Of a stretch of DNA of 64,000 bases, positions 57,732-64,000 are shown piece by piece. The translations under genes and the position numbers were made by a program. The DNA is from Mycolicibacterium chubuense NBB4 (GTDB lineage: Bacteria > Actinomycetota > Actinomycetes > Mycobacteriales > Mycobacteriaceae). Where the stretch lies: positions 186,001 through 250,000 of the forward strand of contig NC_018022.1 in NCBI RefSeq assembly GCF_000266905.1, given 5' to 3'. The stretch's first letter is position 1; every line of letters begins with the position of its first letter. A model generated the notes under the pieces. The model was not told the origin of the DNA and did not search any database. It saw only the letters and a program-made list of their open reading frames with translations.

Positions 57732-60308
57732 TCAGCGGGTCCTGGTGCGCAGTCGGACTTTCAATTGCTGCCGTACTTCTTGGTGGATGTCGACCCTGAT
57801 GGTCGGCGCAACCTCAAGTGTCGCCGCCAGTCCATAGCGGACCGGTGCCGCCAAGCGGCCCGCGTCGACGCGGCAGTCAACGTTGATCTCAATCGCATCG
57901 GCCGCGGCGAATGCAACGGCCCGTTGTCCTTCGAGTATTTCGTGTTGCACGGTGCCATTACGGGACACACGTGCCTCAGCCTCGAGGCGATCGACTCCCA
58001 GTGGTTGGCGCGGGGGGTCAAACGACAAGCGCGCCATGCGATGTCGACGCGTCGCCGTGTTCACCGGGGAGAGCCACGCCAAGGTTATCGTCAGCCGTCG
58101 CCAGTCGGTCGTGGCGGCCAGGCTGCCCGGTAGGGGCAGTTCGAACGTGTGGCGTTGGTCCGCTGTTATCGAGCCGGCGCCGAGCAGAAGAACTCTGGTG
58201 GAAGTGGCCGAGATGACCCGGTCGAGGTCAACGGCGCCATAGCCGAGGAGCTGAGAGATGGCACGGCGGGTCAGATCCTCGCCGCCGACGATCGCGCGGG
58301 TTAGCCCGTCGCGCATCGGCCCCCACGTCGCGGCGTGTACGAGTAGCGCCTTGGTAAGCACTGGATGGTATTCGGCGGATGCAAAGGGCGGTTCGCCGTC
58401 GACGGCCCGGAGGGTTTCGAGAACGTTCAAGATGTGGTCGGCGGTGCGCGTCGCCATGGCGGTGGCGTTGCTTGTCCCGTGCAGATACGTGGTCCCGTTG
58501 AGCGCTCCACCGCGTCCGGGCGCGGCGACGCGCATCCCGGGACCGGTGATCGTCGTTTCCGCCGGATATAGGGTGGTGGTTCCTTCGGCTGCGGGCGGGC
58601 GCTGGTGGAGACTGCGGCCGCCGGGCAGCAGTATCTCGGGCTTGACCGAATTGCGGTGGCCGAACCCCACGGGACTGTAGAGCGCGGGCATCCCTATATC
58701 GGTCGTGTCTAGCACCGTGTCGCTGGTCGGGGTGCTTGCGGCATCGATGTGCAGGGCTCCGACGGAAATCACGTTCACCGCTTCGGCGGGGGAGAGGAGC
58801 CTTCGTCGGCGCGCCTGCTCGTACATGGCGGTGCCGACCGCGCGTCGTAGTTCGTCTGCGTCGAGGAGGGCTGCTGCGGGGATGTCGGCGTCGATGGCAT
58901 GGTTGCCTGCGCTGACCAGGATGAGAATGTTGTAAGTGTGGGCAAGCCAGTCCAGCAGTTTGGCCAGCGGGCTGATGCGCCGGACGAACATTTGGATGGG
59001 GTCGCCGATGGATAAGTTGATGATTCTTACGCTGGGCGCCACGGGGTCGTGTTGCCCGTGTCGTTCGAATATTCGGCGAAAGGCTTCGTGGATGAGGTCG
59101 ACCAATAGGCGGTCTCGCAGGACTGTTTCCTCTTGGCCGTTGAACGGGTGTGGCTGCATGATCGGTCGCACGTACACCCGGCGCTGTGTCGATTCGCCGG
59201 CGGCATTGAGGTCGCCATGACAGATCAGTGATGCCATTGCGGTACCGTGCTGCATCTGTGGTGCCGTGTACGACGTGGCGATTTCATCTGGATCGTCGAT
59301 GACCAGTCGTTCGGCAAGAGCGATGTGGCCGGCCATTGGCAGTCCGTCGAGCAGCGCAATGCGGGGACGCTGATCGGTGGGCTTCGCCGAAAACGCCGTG
59401 GAGTCAAGGGGTTCATCGGAGGCCGCCACCGCGGGGATGGTCATCGGTCGTGCCGGAGAAACGTACATAATCGTGTCGGCGGTCAGCAGTGCGATCGCGT
59501 CGGGCCCGCGGTCGAGTACCGCCTCGACTTGGCTGTAAGGGAGGTCGGCGAGAATGGCGTGGTAGCCAATGCCGGTGATGGCCGCTTGAGTGATGACTTG
59601 GCCGCCAGCGTCGGTGATGAGTGTTTGCACTGCCGTTTCCGCAGCCCCCCGCCGTGCGGCGTCGCGGCGGAACCAGAGTTCGATTTCGACGCGAGCCATG
59701 GTGGTTGACTGCCCCACGACCGCGACGTCTTCCCTCCAGCGCTCAAGCAGACCAGTCTCGCGGACACGATCTTGAGGTCCCCAGCGCCTCACTTCTCGCA
59801 ACAGTTCGAAGACGTCACGTAGCGGCGCTAAGCCGAAAGGCATTGCTGCTTGACGGTTTTCCTGCCACCGCGCGAAGAGGGCGAGTAGCTCGACGACAGC
59901 CTGGTTGTTCGACATCACGACATAGAGGCTGTCGCTCACGGCATCGTCGGTCGGTTCGCCATCGCGTACGGGATGAAAGTCGTCGTCGGCGGCGAACTCG
60001 TCACCGTCAACTTCGAGGAGGAATTCCAGCCCGGGCACGCGGGCGGCGGCACGGGCGAACTCGGCTACCGGCGCGGCTAGGTCGAAGACAACTACGAGTT
60101 CGGGATCGGCTTCGGTGGTGTCCCCGTCCACGTCGACACGGCCGGCCTGCAGAGCTTCCTGGAGAGCGGCGAACTGCGGTTCCAAGCGCTGCTGTTGTCG
60201 GGCAGGTCCCGGGCCGGCGATCCGAGTTCCTGGAAAGCGGGGCGCGCCGGTGGGGATGGGCCCCGCGACAGGGGCTCCGAAAGACAGCGGTTGGCGTGGA
60301 GTGGTCAC
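57732..60308 (-). CDS. Subtilisin-like serine protease, IetS-like partner of an AAA ATPase
   Basis: An 858-residue S8 protease without signal peptide. The triad is visible: Asp near 317 (RIALLDGLPM), His near 352 (QMQHGTAMASLI), Asn near 463 (VSAGNHAI) and Ser near 610 (LHGTSNATAMAT). About 300 residues come before the protease domain, with a 240-residue beta-rich tail after it. It starts at GTG 60308, overlapping the AAA gene stop (GTGA). Subtilase plus AAA-ATPase pairs are the IetAS system, known from Ti plasmid stability/incompatibility and as an antiphage system. In that model the protease is the toxic part and the ATPase restrains it. Confidence 0.85.
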   Translation of the reverse strand: MTTPRQPLSFGAPVAGPIPTGAPRFPGTRIAGPGPARQQQRLEPQFAALQEALQAGRVDVDGDTTEADPELVVVFDLAAPVAEFARAAARVPGLEFLLEVDGDEFAADDDFHPVRDGEPTDDAVSDSLYVVMSNNQAVVELLALFARWQENRQAAMPFGLAPLRDVFELLREVRRWGPQDRVRETGLLERWREDVAVVGQSTTMARVEIELWFRRDAARRGAAETAVQTLITDAGGQVITQAAITGIGYHAILADLPYSQVEAVLDRGPDAIALLTADTIMYVSPARPMTIPAVAASDEPLDSTAFSAKPTDQRPRIALLDGLPMAGHIALAERLVIDDPDEIATSYTAPQMQHGTAMASLICHGDLNAAGESTQRRVYVRPIMQPHPFNGQEETVLRDRLLVDLIHEAFRRIFERHGQHDPVAPSVRIINLSIGDPIQMFVRRISPLAKLLDWLAHTYNILILVSAGNHAIDADIPAAALLDADELRRAVGTAMYEQARRRRLLSPAEAVNVISVGALHIDAASTPTSDTVLDTTDIGMPALYSPVGFGHRNSVKPEILLPGGRSLHQRPPAAEGTTTLYPAETTITGPGMRVAAPGRGGALNGTTYLHGTSNATAMATRTADHILNVLETLRAVDGEPPFASAEYHPVLTKALLVHAATWGPMRDGLTRAIVGGEDLTRRAISQLLGYGAVDLDRVISATSTRVLLLGAGSITADQRHTFELPLPGSLAATTDWRRLTITLAWLSPVNTATRRHRMARLSFDPPRQPLGVDRLEAEARVSRNGTVQHEILEGQRAVAFAAADAIEINVDCRVDAGRLAAPVRYGLAATLEVAPTIRVDIHQEVRQQLKVRLRTRTR

Positions 60309-61267
60309 GTCTCCCTCGTAGCGGCGCGCTGCTTAAGCCGTTCCCTCACAACATCTTCGACACGGCCATCGGGGAGTGACAAGACATAGCGGCGCATGAC
60401 ATCGAGCGCGAATTCTTCGATGTCGGCGTAGCTTGAGCCGGCAAGCTTGTCCGAGAGGGTGCGCGGCGCCATACCGAGGTTTCCGCCGAGTCGCACGCGC
60501 AGCTTCTCCAGGAAATCTGTCGCTTGCGCCCGAGACGGCGGCGACAGGAGTAATCGCACCTGGAATCGGCGCCATGCCGCGCGGTCGAGCAGTTCGCCGT
60601 GGTTGGTCGCGCATACGGCGACGACATGCGAGGGCAATCGGTCGATCTGTAGGAGCAGCGTAGAAACGACGCGCTTGATCTCGCCGGTTTCGTGCGCATC
60701 GGCGCGCTCTTTGGCGATGGTGTCGAACTCGTCGAAGAAAAGCACACAACGCCGTGTTCGGGCGAACTCAAACACATGATCGATTCGGCTCGTCGTTTCT
60801 CCGAGGAAACTGGAAACCACCCCTTCATAGCGCACTGCGTAGAAGGGCACCATCAGTTCCGCGGCCAGGGCTTCGGCGAGCGACGTCTTACCGTTACCGG
60901 GCGGCCCTTCGAGGAGGATGCGGTTGCGGGGCTCGAGACCGTGGCTGCGGAGAAGTTCGCTTCGGTGATGCTCCTCGATGATCTCGGTGACCGCCGCTGT
61001 GACGGCTGGAGCCATCTGCACCTCTGACAGTCGCCGCTTAGGCACAATTTCGGTGACGAGATCGGCCACCTGGCGGGCGGTGTCATCGCGGGCGAGCAGA
61101 CTGCGAGCCCCAGCAGTGGTGATCAATTCAGAAAGTCGATCAGCTACGAGATGGTGCTGGTTGTTGCGCTCCTCGGCGATGATCGCCTCCACCAGCATGC
61201 GGAAGCGAGCGACGTCGCCACGCTGTTGGGCCTCGACTAAATCAATTATTAGGTCAGACCTCGCCAT
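60305..61267 (-). CDS. AAA+ ATPase, IetA-like partner of the subtilase
   Basis: A 320-residue protein with an N-terminal helical part (residues 1-100) and an AAA+ core: Walker A GPPGNGKTS near 120, Walker B CVLFFDEFD near 172, sensor 1 VVAVCATNH and the arginine finger region AAWRRFQVRLLL. ATG 61267 follows GGAGGGGG. It is translated first, then the protease. In IetAS systems the ATPase acts as the antidote or activator of the protease. The pair sits between the two hydrolase genes, on the opposite strand to both. Confidence 0.85.
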   Translation of the reverse strand: MARSDLIIDLVEAQQRGDVARFRMLVEAIIAEERNNQHHLVADRLSELITTAGARSLLARDDTARQVADLVTEIVPKRRLSEVQMAPAVTAAVTEIIEEHHRSELLRSHGLEPRNRILLEGPPGNGKTSLAEALAAELMVPFYAVRYEGVVSSFLGETTSRIDHVFEFARTRRCVLFFDEFDTIAKERADAHETGEIKRVVSTLLLQIDRLPSHVVAVCATNHGELLDRAAWRRFQVRLLLSPPSRAQATDFLEKLRVRLGGNLGMAPRTLSDKLAGSSYADIEEFALDVMRRYVLSLPDGRVEDVVRERLKQRAATRET

Positions 61268-61642
61268 GCCCCCTCCTTGCATCATGCTGTCGTCCGATCA
61301 TTGCAGACACGCTTGGTGCCGACGGTTCAGCGTGACCTAGTGTCGCGCCCGCTGGCAGCGGCACCTACCTGGGATACATCGACTGTGGCCGGAGGCAACA
61401 CACATGTTGCCGTGCGAAGCCGTCGAGGATGTCGGCGCCTGCATCCGCGACTTCGCGAAGGAACACGCCGCTGGTTAGCAGGCGCAGGCATCTGTTTCGT
61501 GAGGGCACGCTCTTTGGTGCAACCGTACAGTTCTAGGATTCGCCACTTGGATGGCAATAGGCCGTGCGCCGTTCCGTGGCAACGGCGCATCAGCCCTGGT
61601 CGCGGCGTCGCAAATACGGCACGCGGTTTGGCAAACTACAAT
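61268..61642. other. Region between the AAA-ATPase gene and the second repeat
   Basis: About 375 bp. Open frames continue from the second hydrolase gene, but the translation is Arg-rich with no domain, so I see no gene here. It should hold the promoter of the IetAS-like pair (minus) and that of the second hydrolase (plus). Confidence 0.45.
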
Positions 61643-62209
61643 TGTGGGTTTGGTGGTGGTCGGTGGTGTTGGTGGTGGGTGATACTGCCGGTCATGTCTT
61701 TGCAGGGCCTGGTTGACGGTACGGCGACGTCGCTCGATGGTGCGCGGGCTCTGTACGGTCAGCCGGTTCCGGCGTCGGGGTTGCCTTCGACGGGTGGGTT
61801 GCAGAGCCTCAAGACCGATTTGGCGGCGTCGGTGGACACGGTGCCGGCGTCGTGGGGTGGTCGTGGGGGAGAGGGCTACAAGCTGGCCGGGGGCCACGGG
61901 GTCGCGGCGTTGGACAACGCGGTGGGTGCCGATCGTGGGGTGGGCCCGCAGGTGGTGACGGCTTCGAATGAGTCCCGTGATGGTCGGTCGGGGATGAACA
62001 ACGTGGTCAGTGACACCAGGGCGGGGGTCCACGCGATTGCTCCGAGCACCGACACCCCGGCGGGTAAGACGGTGTTGGTCAATCATCTGGAAGGCCAGCT
62101 CGACCGCGCGAAGGACCTGCTCACCAGATCCGAGCAACGAAACATTGCTCTAGCGAACATGATTCGCGCTGCCGGTGGTGGTTACGGCGCCCGTCCGATG
62201 GGTGGTGGC
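61643..62209 (+). repeat. 567-bp near-identical direct repeat, copy 2
   Basis: Matches 56144-56710 with one difference seen. Same orientation, 5499 bp apart. It covers 51 bp of upstream sequence and the first 172 codons of the hydrolase gene. Together the repeats flank the IetAS-like pair. Confidence 0.9.
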
Positions 62210-62776
62210 GGCATGCCGATGGGCGGGGGCATGGGCATGCCCGGCGGCATGGGCGGCGGCTCGCCGATGAGCGCCTTCGGCGGCGCGGGCGGCCTCGGTG
62301 GCCTGTTCACCCCGATCGTCAAGGCGGGGCTTACCGGACGGTCCTCCTCTGGTCGATCCGGTGCAGCCAAGGGCATTCCGGGCATGCCTGGCCTCGACCG
62401 ACCGGGGCTGGCCAACGAAACGCGGCTCCAGAAGTACACCCGCCGCCTCAGTCGAGCCATCACCGCCGCCTTCCCCGAGATCACCGACATCGGTGGATAC
62501 CGGCCGGATTCGATGAAGTGGCACCCCAACGGCCTGGCCCTGGACGTGATGATCCCCCAGTGGGACACCCCCGCCGGCAAGGCGCTCGGCGATCGGGTCG
62601 TGCAGTTCGTGCAAGCACATGCGCAGGAACTCGGTTTCGCTCATGCCCTGTGGCGTCAGGCCCAACACAACCCGGACGGAAGCTCCACACCCATGGGGGA
62701 CCGCGGCGACGCCAACCAGAACCACTTCAACCACGTCCACATCGCCAGCATCGGCGGGGGGTACGACGGCTACTGA
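61694..62776 (+). CDS. Exported protein with peptidase M15-like (ARB-07466/VanY-type) C-terminal domain
   Basis: A 360-residue protein. Residues 1-172 are the same Esx-like region as in the gene at 56195. The linker is rich in Gly-Met (GGMPMGGGMGMPGGMGGG). The C-terminal domain has HPNGLALDVMIP (His and Asp near 277 and 284) and NHFNHVHIASIG near the end, the metal-binding pattern of D-Ala-D-Ala peptidase-like M15/ARB-07466 domains. It would cut peptide stems in peptidoglycan. ATG 61694 is the start shared with the repeat. As for its paralogue, no Sec signal is seen, so T7SS export is inferred. Confidence 0.78.
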   Translation: MSLQGLVDGTATSLDGARALYGQPVPASGLPSTGGLQSLKTDLAASVDTVPASWGGRGGEGYKLAGGHGVAALDNAVGADRGVGPQVVTASNESRDGRSGMNNVVSDTRAGVHAIAPSTDTPAGKTVLVNHLEGQLDRAKDLLTRSEQRNIALANMIRAAGGGYGARPMGGGGMPMGGGMGMPGGMGGGSPMSAFGGAGGLGGLFTPIVKAGLTGRSSSGRSGAAKGIPGMPGLDRPGLANETRLQKYTRRLSRAITAAFPEITDIGGYRPDSMKWHPNGLALDVMIPQWDTPAGKALGDRVVQFVQAHAQELGFAHALWRQAQHNPDGSSTPMGDRGDANQNHFNHVHIASIGGGYDGY

Positions 62777-62798
62777 CCGGTCGTCCTCGAGTACCCCG

Positions 62799-63455
62799 CT
62801 AGCCGAGCGATTCGGCGGCCTTCTGAATGGATGCGCGGCTTTCGTGCACCTCGCGCATCACGGCGATGGCGTCATCGAAGGATTCCGCGTCGGGCAGGCT
62901 GGCCGCAATCAGGGTTTCCATCTTGCGCATGTTGGCGTCGAGCGCGTCGAGCGCCGCGGCGCGGGCGCCCGGATCATTCAGTTCACTAGTAAGCACCTCA
63001 AGGCACACCGCGGTGATGGCCACCACGGCAGAGGCGATGGACAGCGCCTGGCCGTATTGCGTAGCGCTGCGTATCCCGCCGGCTGAGGTCAGACGCTGCT
63101 GTAGGGCTTCGGTGCGACCGGCGCCACTGCCCGGATCGCGCGGCGGAACCTTCGGCGGGTCTTCTCCGTCGCGGATGGCCTGAAACGTCCCGCGCGGCCA
63201 CTGCAGCGCGTCCTCCAACTTGGGCACGGTGCTCACTCGGGGAGGGCCCGCGCCACGTTCGAGTCTGGTCGCGGTACCCAGCGACACCCCGGCTAGGTCG
63301 GCGAGCGCACGCTGGGAAAGCCCCAGCTCAGCGCGCCGACGCGCAACACAGTCCCGCAGCCGCGCCAAGGACGGTTCGAGGGCATCGCCGCTGGCAGGCG
63401 TGGTCTCGCCTGCGCCGTCGTCGGTGTCACCGTCCACAGTGAAAGTGAACCACAT
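62799..63455 (-). CDS. HTH regulator, third member of the plasmid's HTH family
   Basis: A 218-residue protein with a central XRE-type HTH (RRAELGLSQRALADLAGVSL, GTATRLERGAGPPRVSTVPK), then the family signature ALQWPRGTFQAIRDGEDP and a long helical tail (LDALDANMRKMETLIAASLP, REVHESRASIQKAAESLG). The start is uncertain: ATG 63455 or GTG 63437. It converges with the second hydrolase gene, 22 bp away, and may control the plus-strand genes nearby. Confidence 0.7.
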   Translation of the reverse strand: MWFTFTVDGDTDDGAGETTPASGDALEPSLARLRDCVARRRAELGLSQRALADLAGVSLGTATRLERGAGPPRVSTVPKLEDALQWPRGTFQAIRDGEDPPKVPPRDPGSGAGRTEALQQRLTSAGGIRSATQYGQALSIASAVVAITAVCLEVLTSELNDPGARAAALDALDANMRKMETLIAASLPDAESFDDAIAVMREVHESRASIQKAAESLG

Positions 63456-63785
63456 GCAGGCCAAACAGACACGTATCTGCTCCGTGTGTGGTCAGCAGCT
63501 ACGAACCCGTCCCCTTGGAAGGTAAGGGCGCCACAAATGCACAACTAGAGCGCAACATGTCCACCTTGCGTGAAGGCTTTCGAAGACTTTTCTTGCGCGC
63601 GCACGGGACGTAGCCACGCCACAGAGTGCGCAACACGATCCGTCCATATACCCACGTCGGACGGTTTTACCGCGCTGCCGTCACGGCTGGCTTCGTTCGC
63701 GAAATCGTCCTGATGTCGGCATAAGCCGTGGACACTTGACGATTTGCCGTGCACAGATGCCAGCAGATGGGGTTATGATCACCGC
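63456..63785. other. Region between the HTH gene and the WhiB-like gene
   Basis: About 330 bp without a well-supported gene. A 23-residue frame at 63454-63525 with CSVCGQQL could encode a tiny zinc-binding peptide, but it overlaps the HTH start. TATGAT at 63774-63779 is a good -10 box, 7 bp before ATG 63786. That is the distance seen for leaderless mycobacterial transcripts. Confidence 0.4.
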
Positions 63786-63842
63786 ATGCCTAACAAGGGC
63801 ACAACTAAGGACCATTTATGGGCCAACACAGGAGGTGGCGTC

Positions 63843-64000
63843 ATGGCGCATCTAGTGGCCAATCCGGTCAGGATTGAAGTGAACGGGCTGTGCAACTACT
63901 CGGCCGATCCGGAGGACTGGTTCGACTACCGCAAGTCCAAGCAGTGCAAGCGGATCTGCGGCAACTGCCCTCTCCGGCAGGCGTGCGCCCGCACCGCGCT
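63843..64000 (+). CDS. WhiB-family regulator, N-terminal part (cut by window edge)
   Basis: The frame reads MAHLVANPVRIEVNGLCNYS, ADPEDWFDYRKSKQCKRICG, NCPLRQACARTA and runs off the edge. The Cys residues LC, CKRIC and CPLRQAC fit the four-Cys Fe-S cluster of WhiB proteins (C, C-x2-C, C). ATG 63843 follows GGAGG at good spacing; ATG 63786 in the same frame could be used on a leaderless mRNA. The rest of the gene and the GVWGG-like turn lie outside. Confidence 0.8.
   Translation, partial: MAHLVANPVRIEVNGLCNYSADPEDWFDYRKSKQCKRICGNCPLRQACARTA

Noticed and set aside
57473..57799. Plus-strand frame ending with a lipoprotein-like SIAAVLLGGC
   Set aside because: The hydrophobic end is antisense to the subtilase C terminus and at the wrong end for a lipobox; treated as chance.
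63454..63525. 23-codon frame with CSVCGQQL
   Set aside because: Very short, overlaps the start region of the HTH gene and has only a weak ribosome site; only mentioned in the region note.
63736..63779. TTGACG plus TATGAT as a normal promoter for the WhiB gene
   Set aside because: The spacing is about 32 bp instead of 16-19, so they cannot be a single sigma-70-type pair; only the -10 box is kept as a possibility.
1..64000. CRISPR arrays, rRNA, tRNA, insertion sequences, integrases
   Set aside because: None found: no regular spaced repeats, no transposase or integrase motifs, no tRNA or rRNA sequence recognised.

Overview
The window is GC-rich actinobacterial DNA and reads as part of a large conjugative plasmid of a Mycobacterium species. 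PE, PPE, Esx, EspG, MycP and EccA-E proteins point to mycobacteria. A type IV secretion (T4SS) locus, two ParA cassettes, a replication-type protein and many plasmid-style orphan genes point to a plasmid. The arrangement, a T4SS together with a plasmid-type ESX (type VII, T7SS) system, matches the pRAW-like ESX-P plasmids known from M. marinum and relatives, where both systems are needed for transfer. No rRNA, tRNA, CRISPR array or insertion sequence was seen, and no relaxase gene lies in the window.

Layout. 1-8.5 kb: edge of an ATP-dependent DNA ligase, a VirD4/TcpA-type coupling ATPase, a short gene next to a 15-bp inverted repeat, a SHOCT/cupredoxin copper-type pair, a plasmid copy of the cAMP receptor protein Crp, small genes, an orphan ANTAR protein and a PknB-like kinase. 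8.5-19.4 kb (minus strand): the T4SS operon, in transcription order a membrane protein, two proteins sharing an NDEWL..IGA motif, TcpC, two or three small membrane proteins, VirB4, a VirB6-like protein, then EccA (a T7SS chaperone), two overlapping ORFs and the kinase. 19.4-21.6 kb (plus): a divergent HTH regulator, a membrane protein and a HEPN-motif protein.

21.6-47.0 kb (minus): one long, tightly coupled ESX operon. In transcription order: two tiny ORFs, a DUF4226-like protein, EspC/F-like, EspD/H-like, EspB-like, YbaB/EspL-like, three small genes, a DUF5631-like protein, EccB, EccC, an HTH regulator, PE, PPE, two Esx proteins, EspG, EspI-like, EccD, MycP and EccE.

47.0-55.7 kb: plasmid maintenance. 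A structured minus-strand RNA candidate lies over the leader of a replication-type gene. It is followed by a frameshifted WhiB-fusion gene, a ParA plus small partner cassette, an HTH protein and a second ParA/ParB cassette. A palindromic 20-bp site recurs at both par cassettes. 55.8-62.8 kb: two cell-wall hydrolase genes share a virtually identical 567-bp 5' part and flank a subtilase/AAA-ATPase pair that resembles the IetAS plasmid-stability and defence system. 62.8-64 kb: a third HTH regulator and the start of a WhiB gene.

Working together: the coupling protein, VirB4, TcpC and membrane proteins would form the DNA-transfer channel. ESX-P would export Esx/PE/PPE/EspB-like proteins and possibly the two hydrolases that open peptidoglycan. 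Rep, two Par systems and the IetAS-like pair would keep the plasmid. Several genes are split by single-base shifts in C/G runs, which may be real decay or assembly error.
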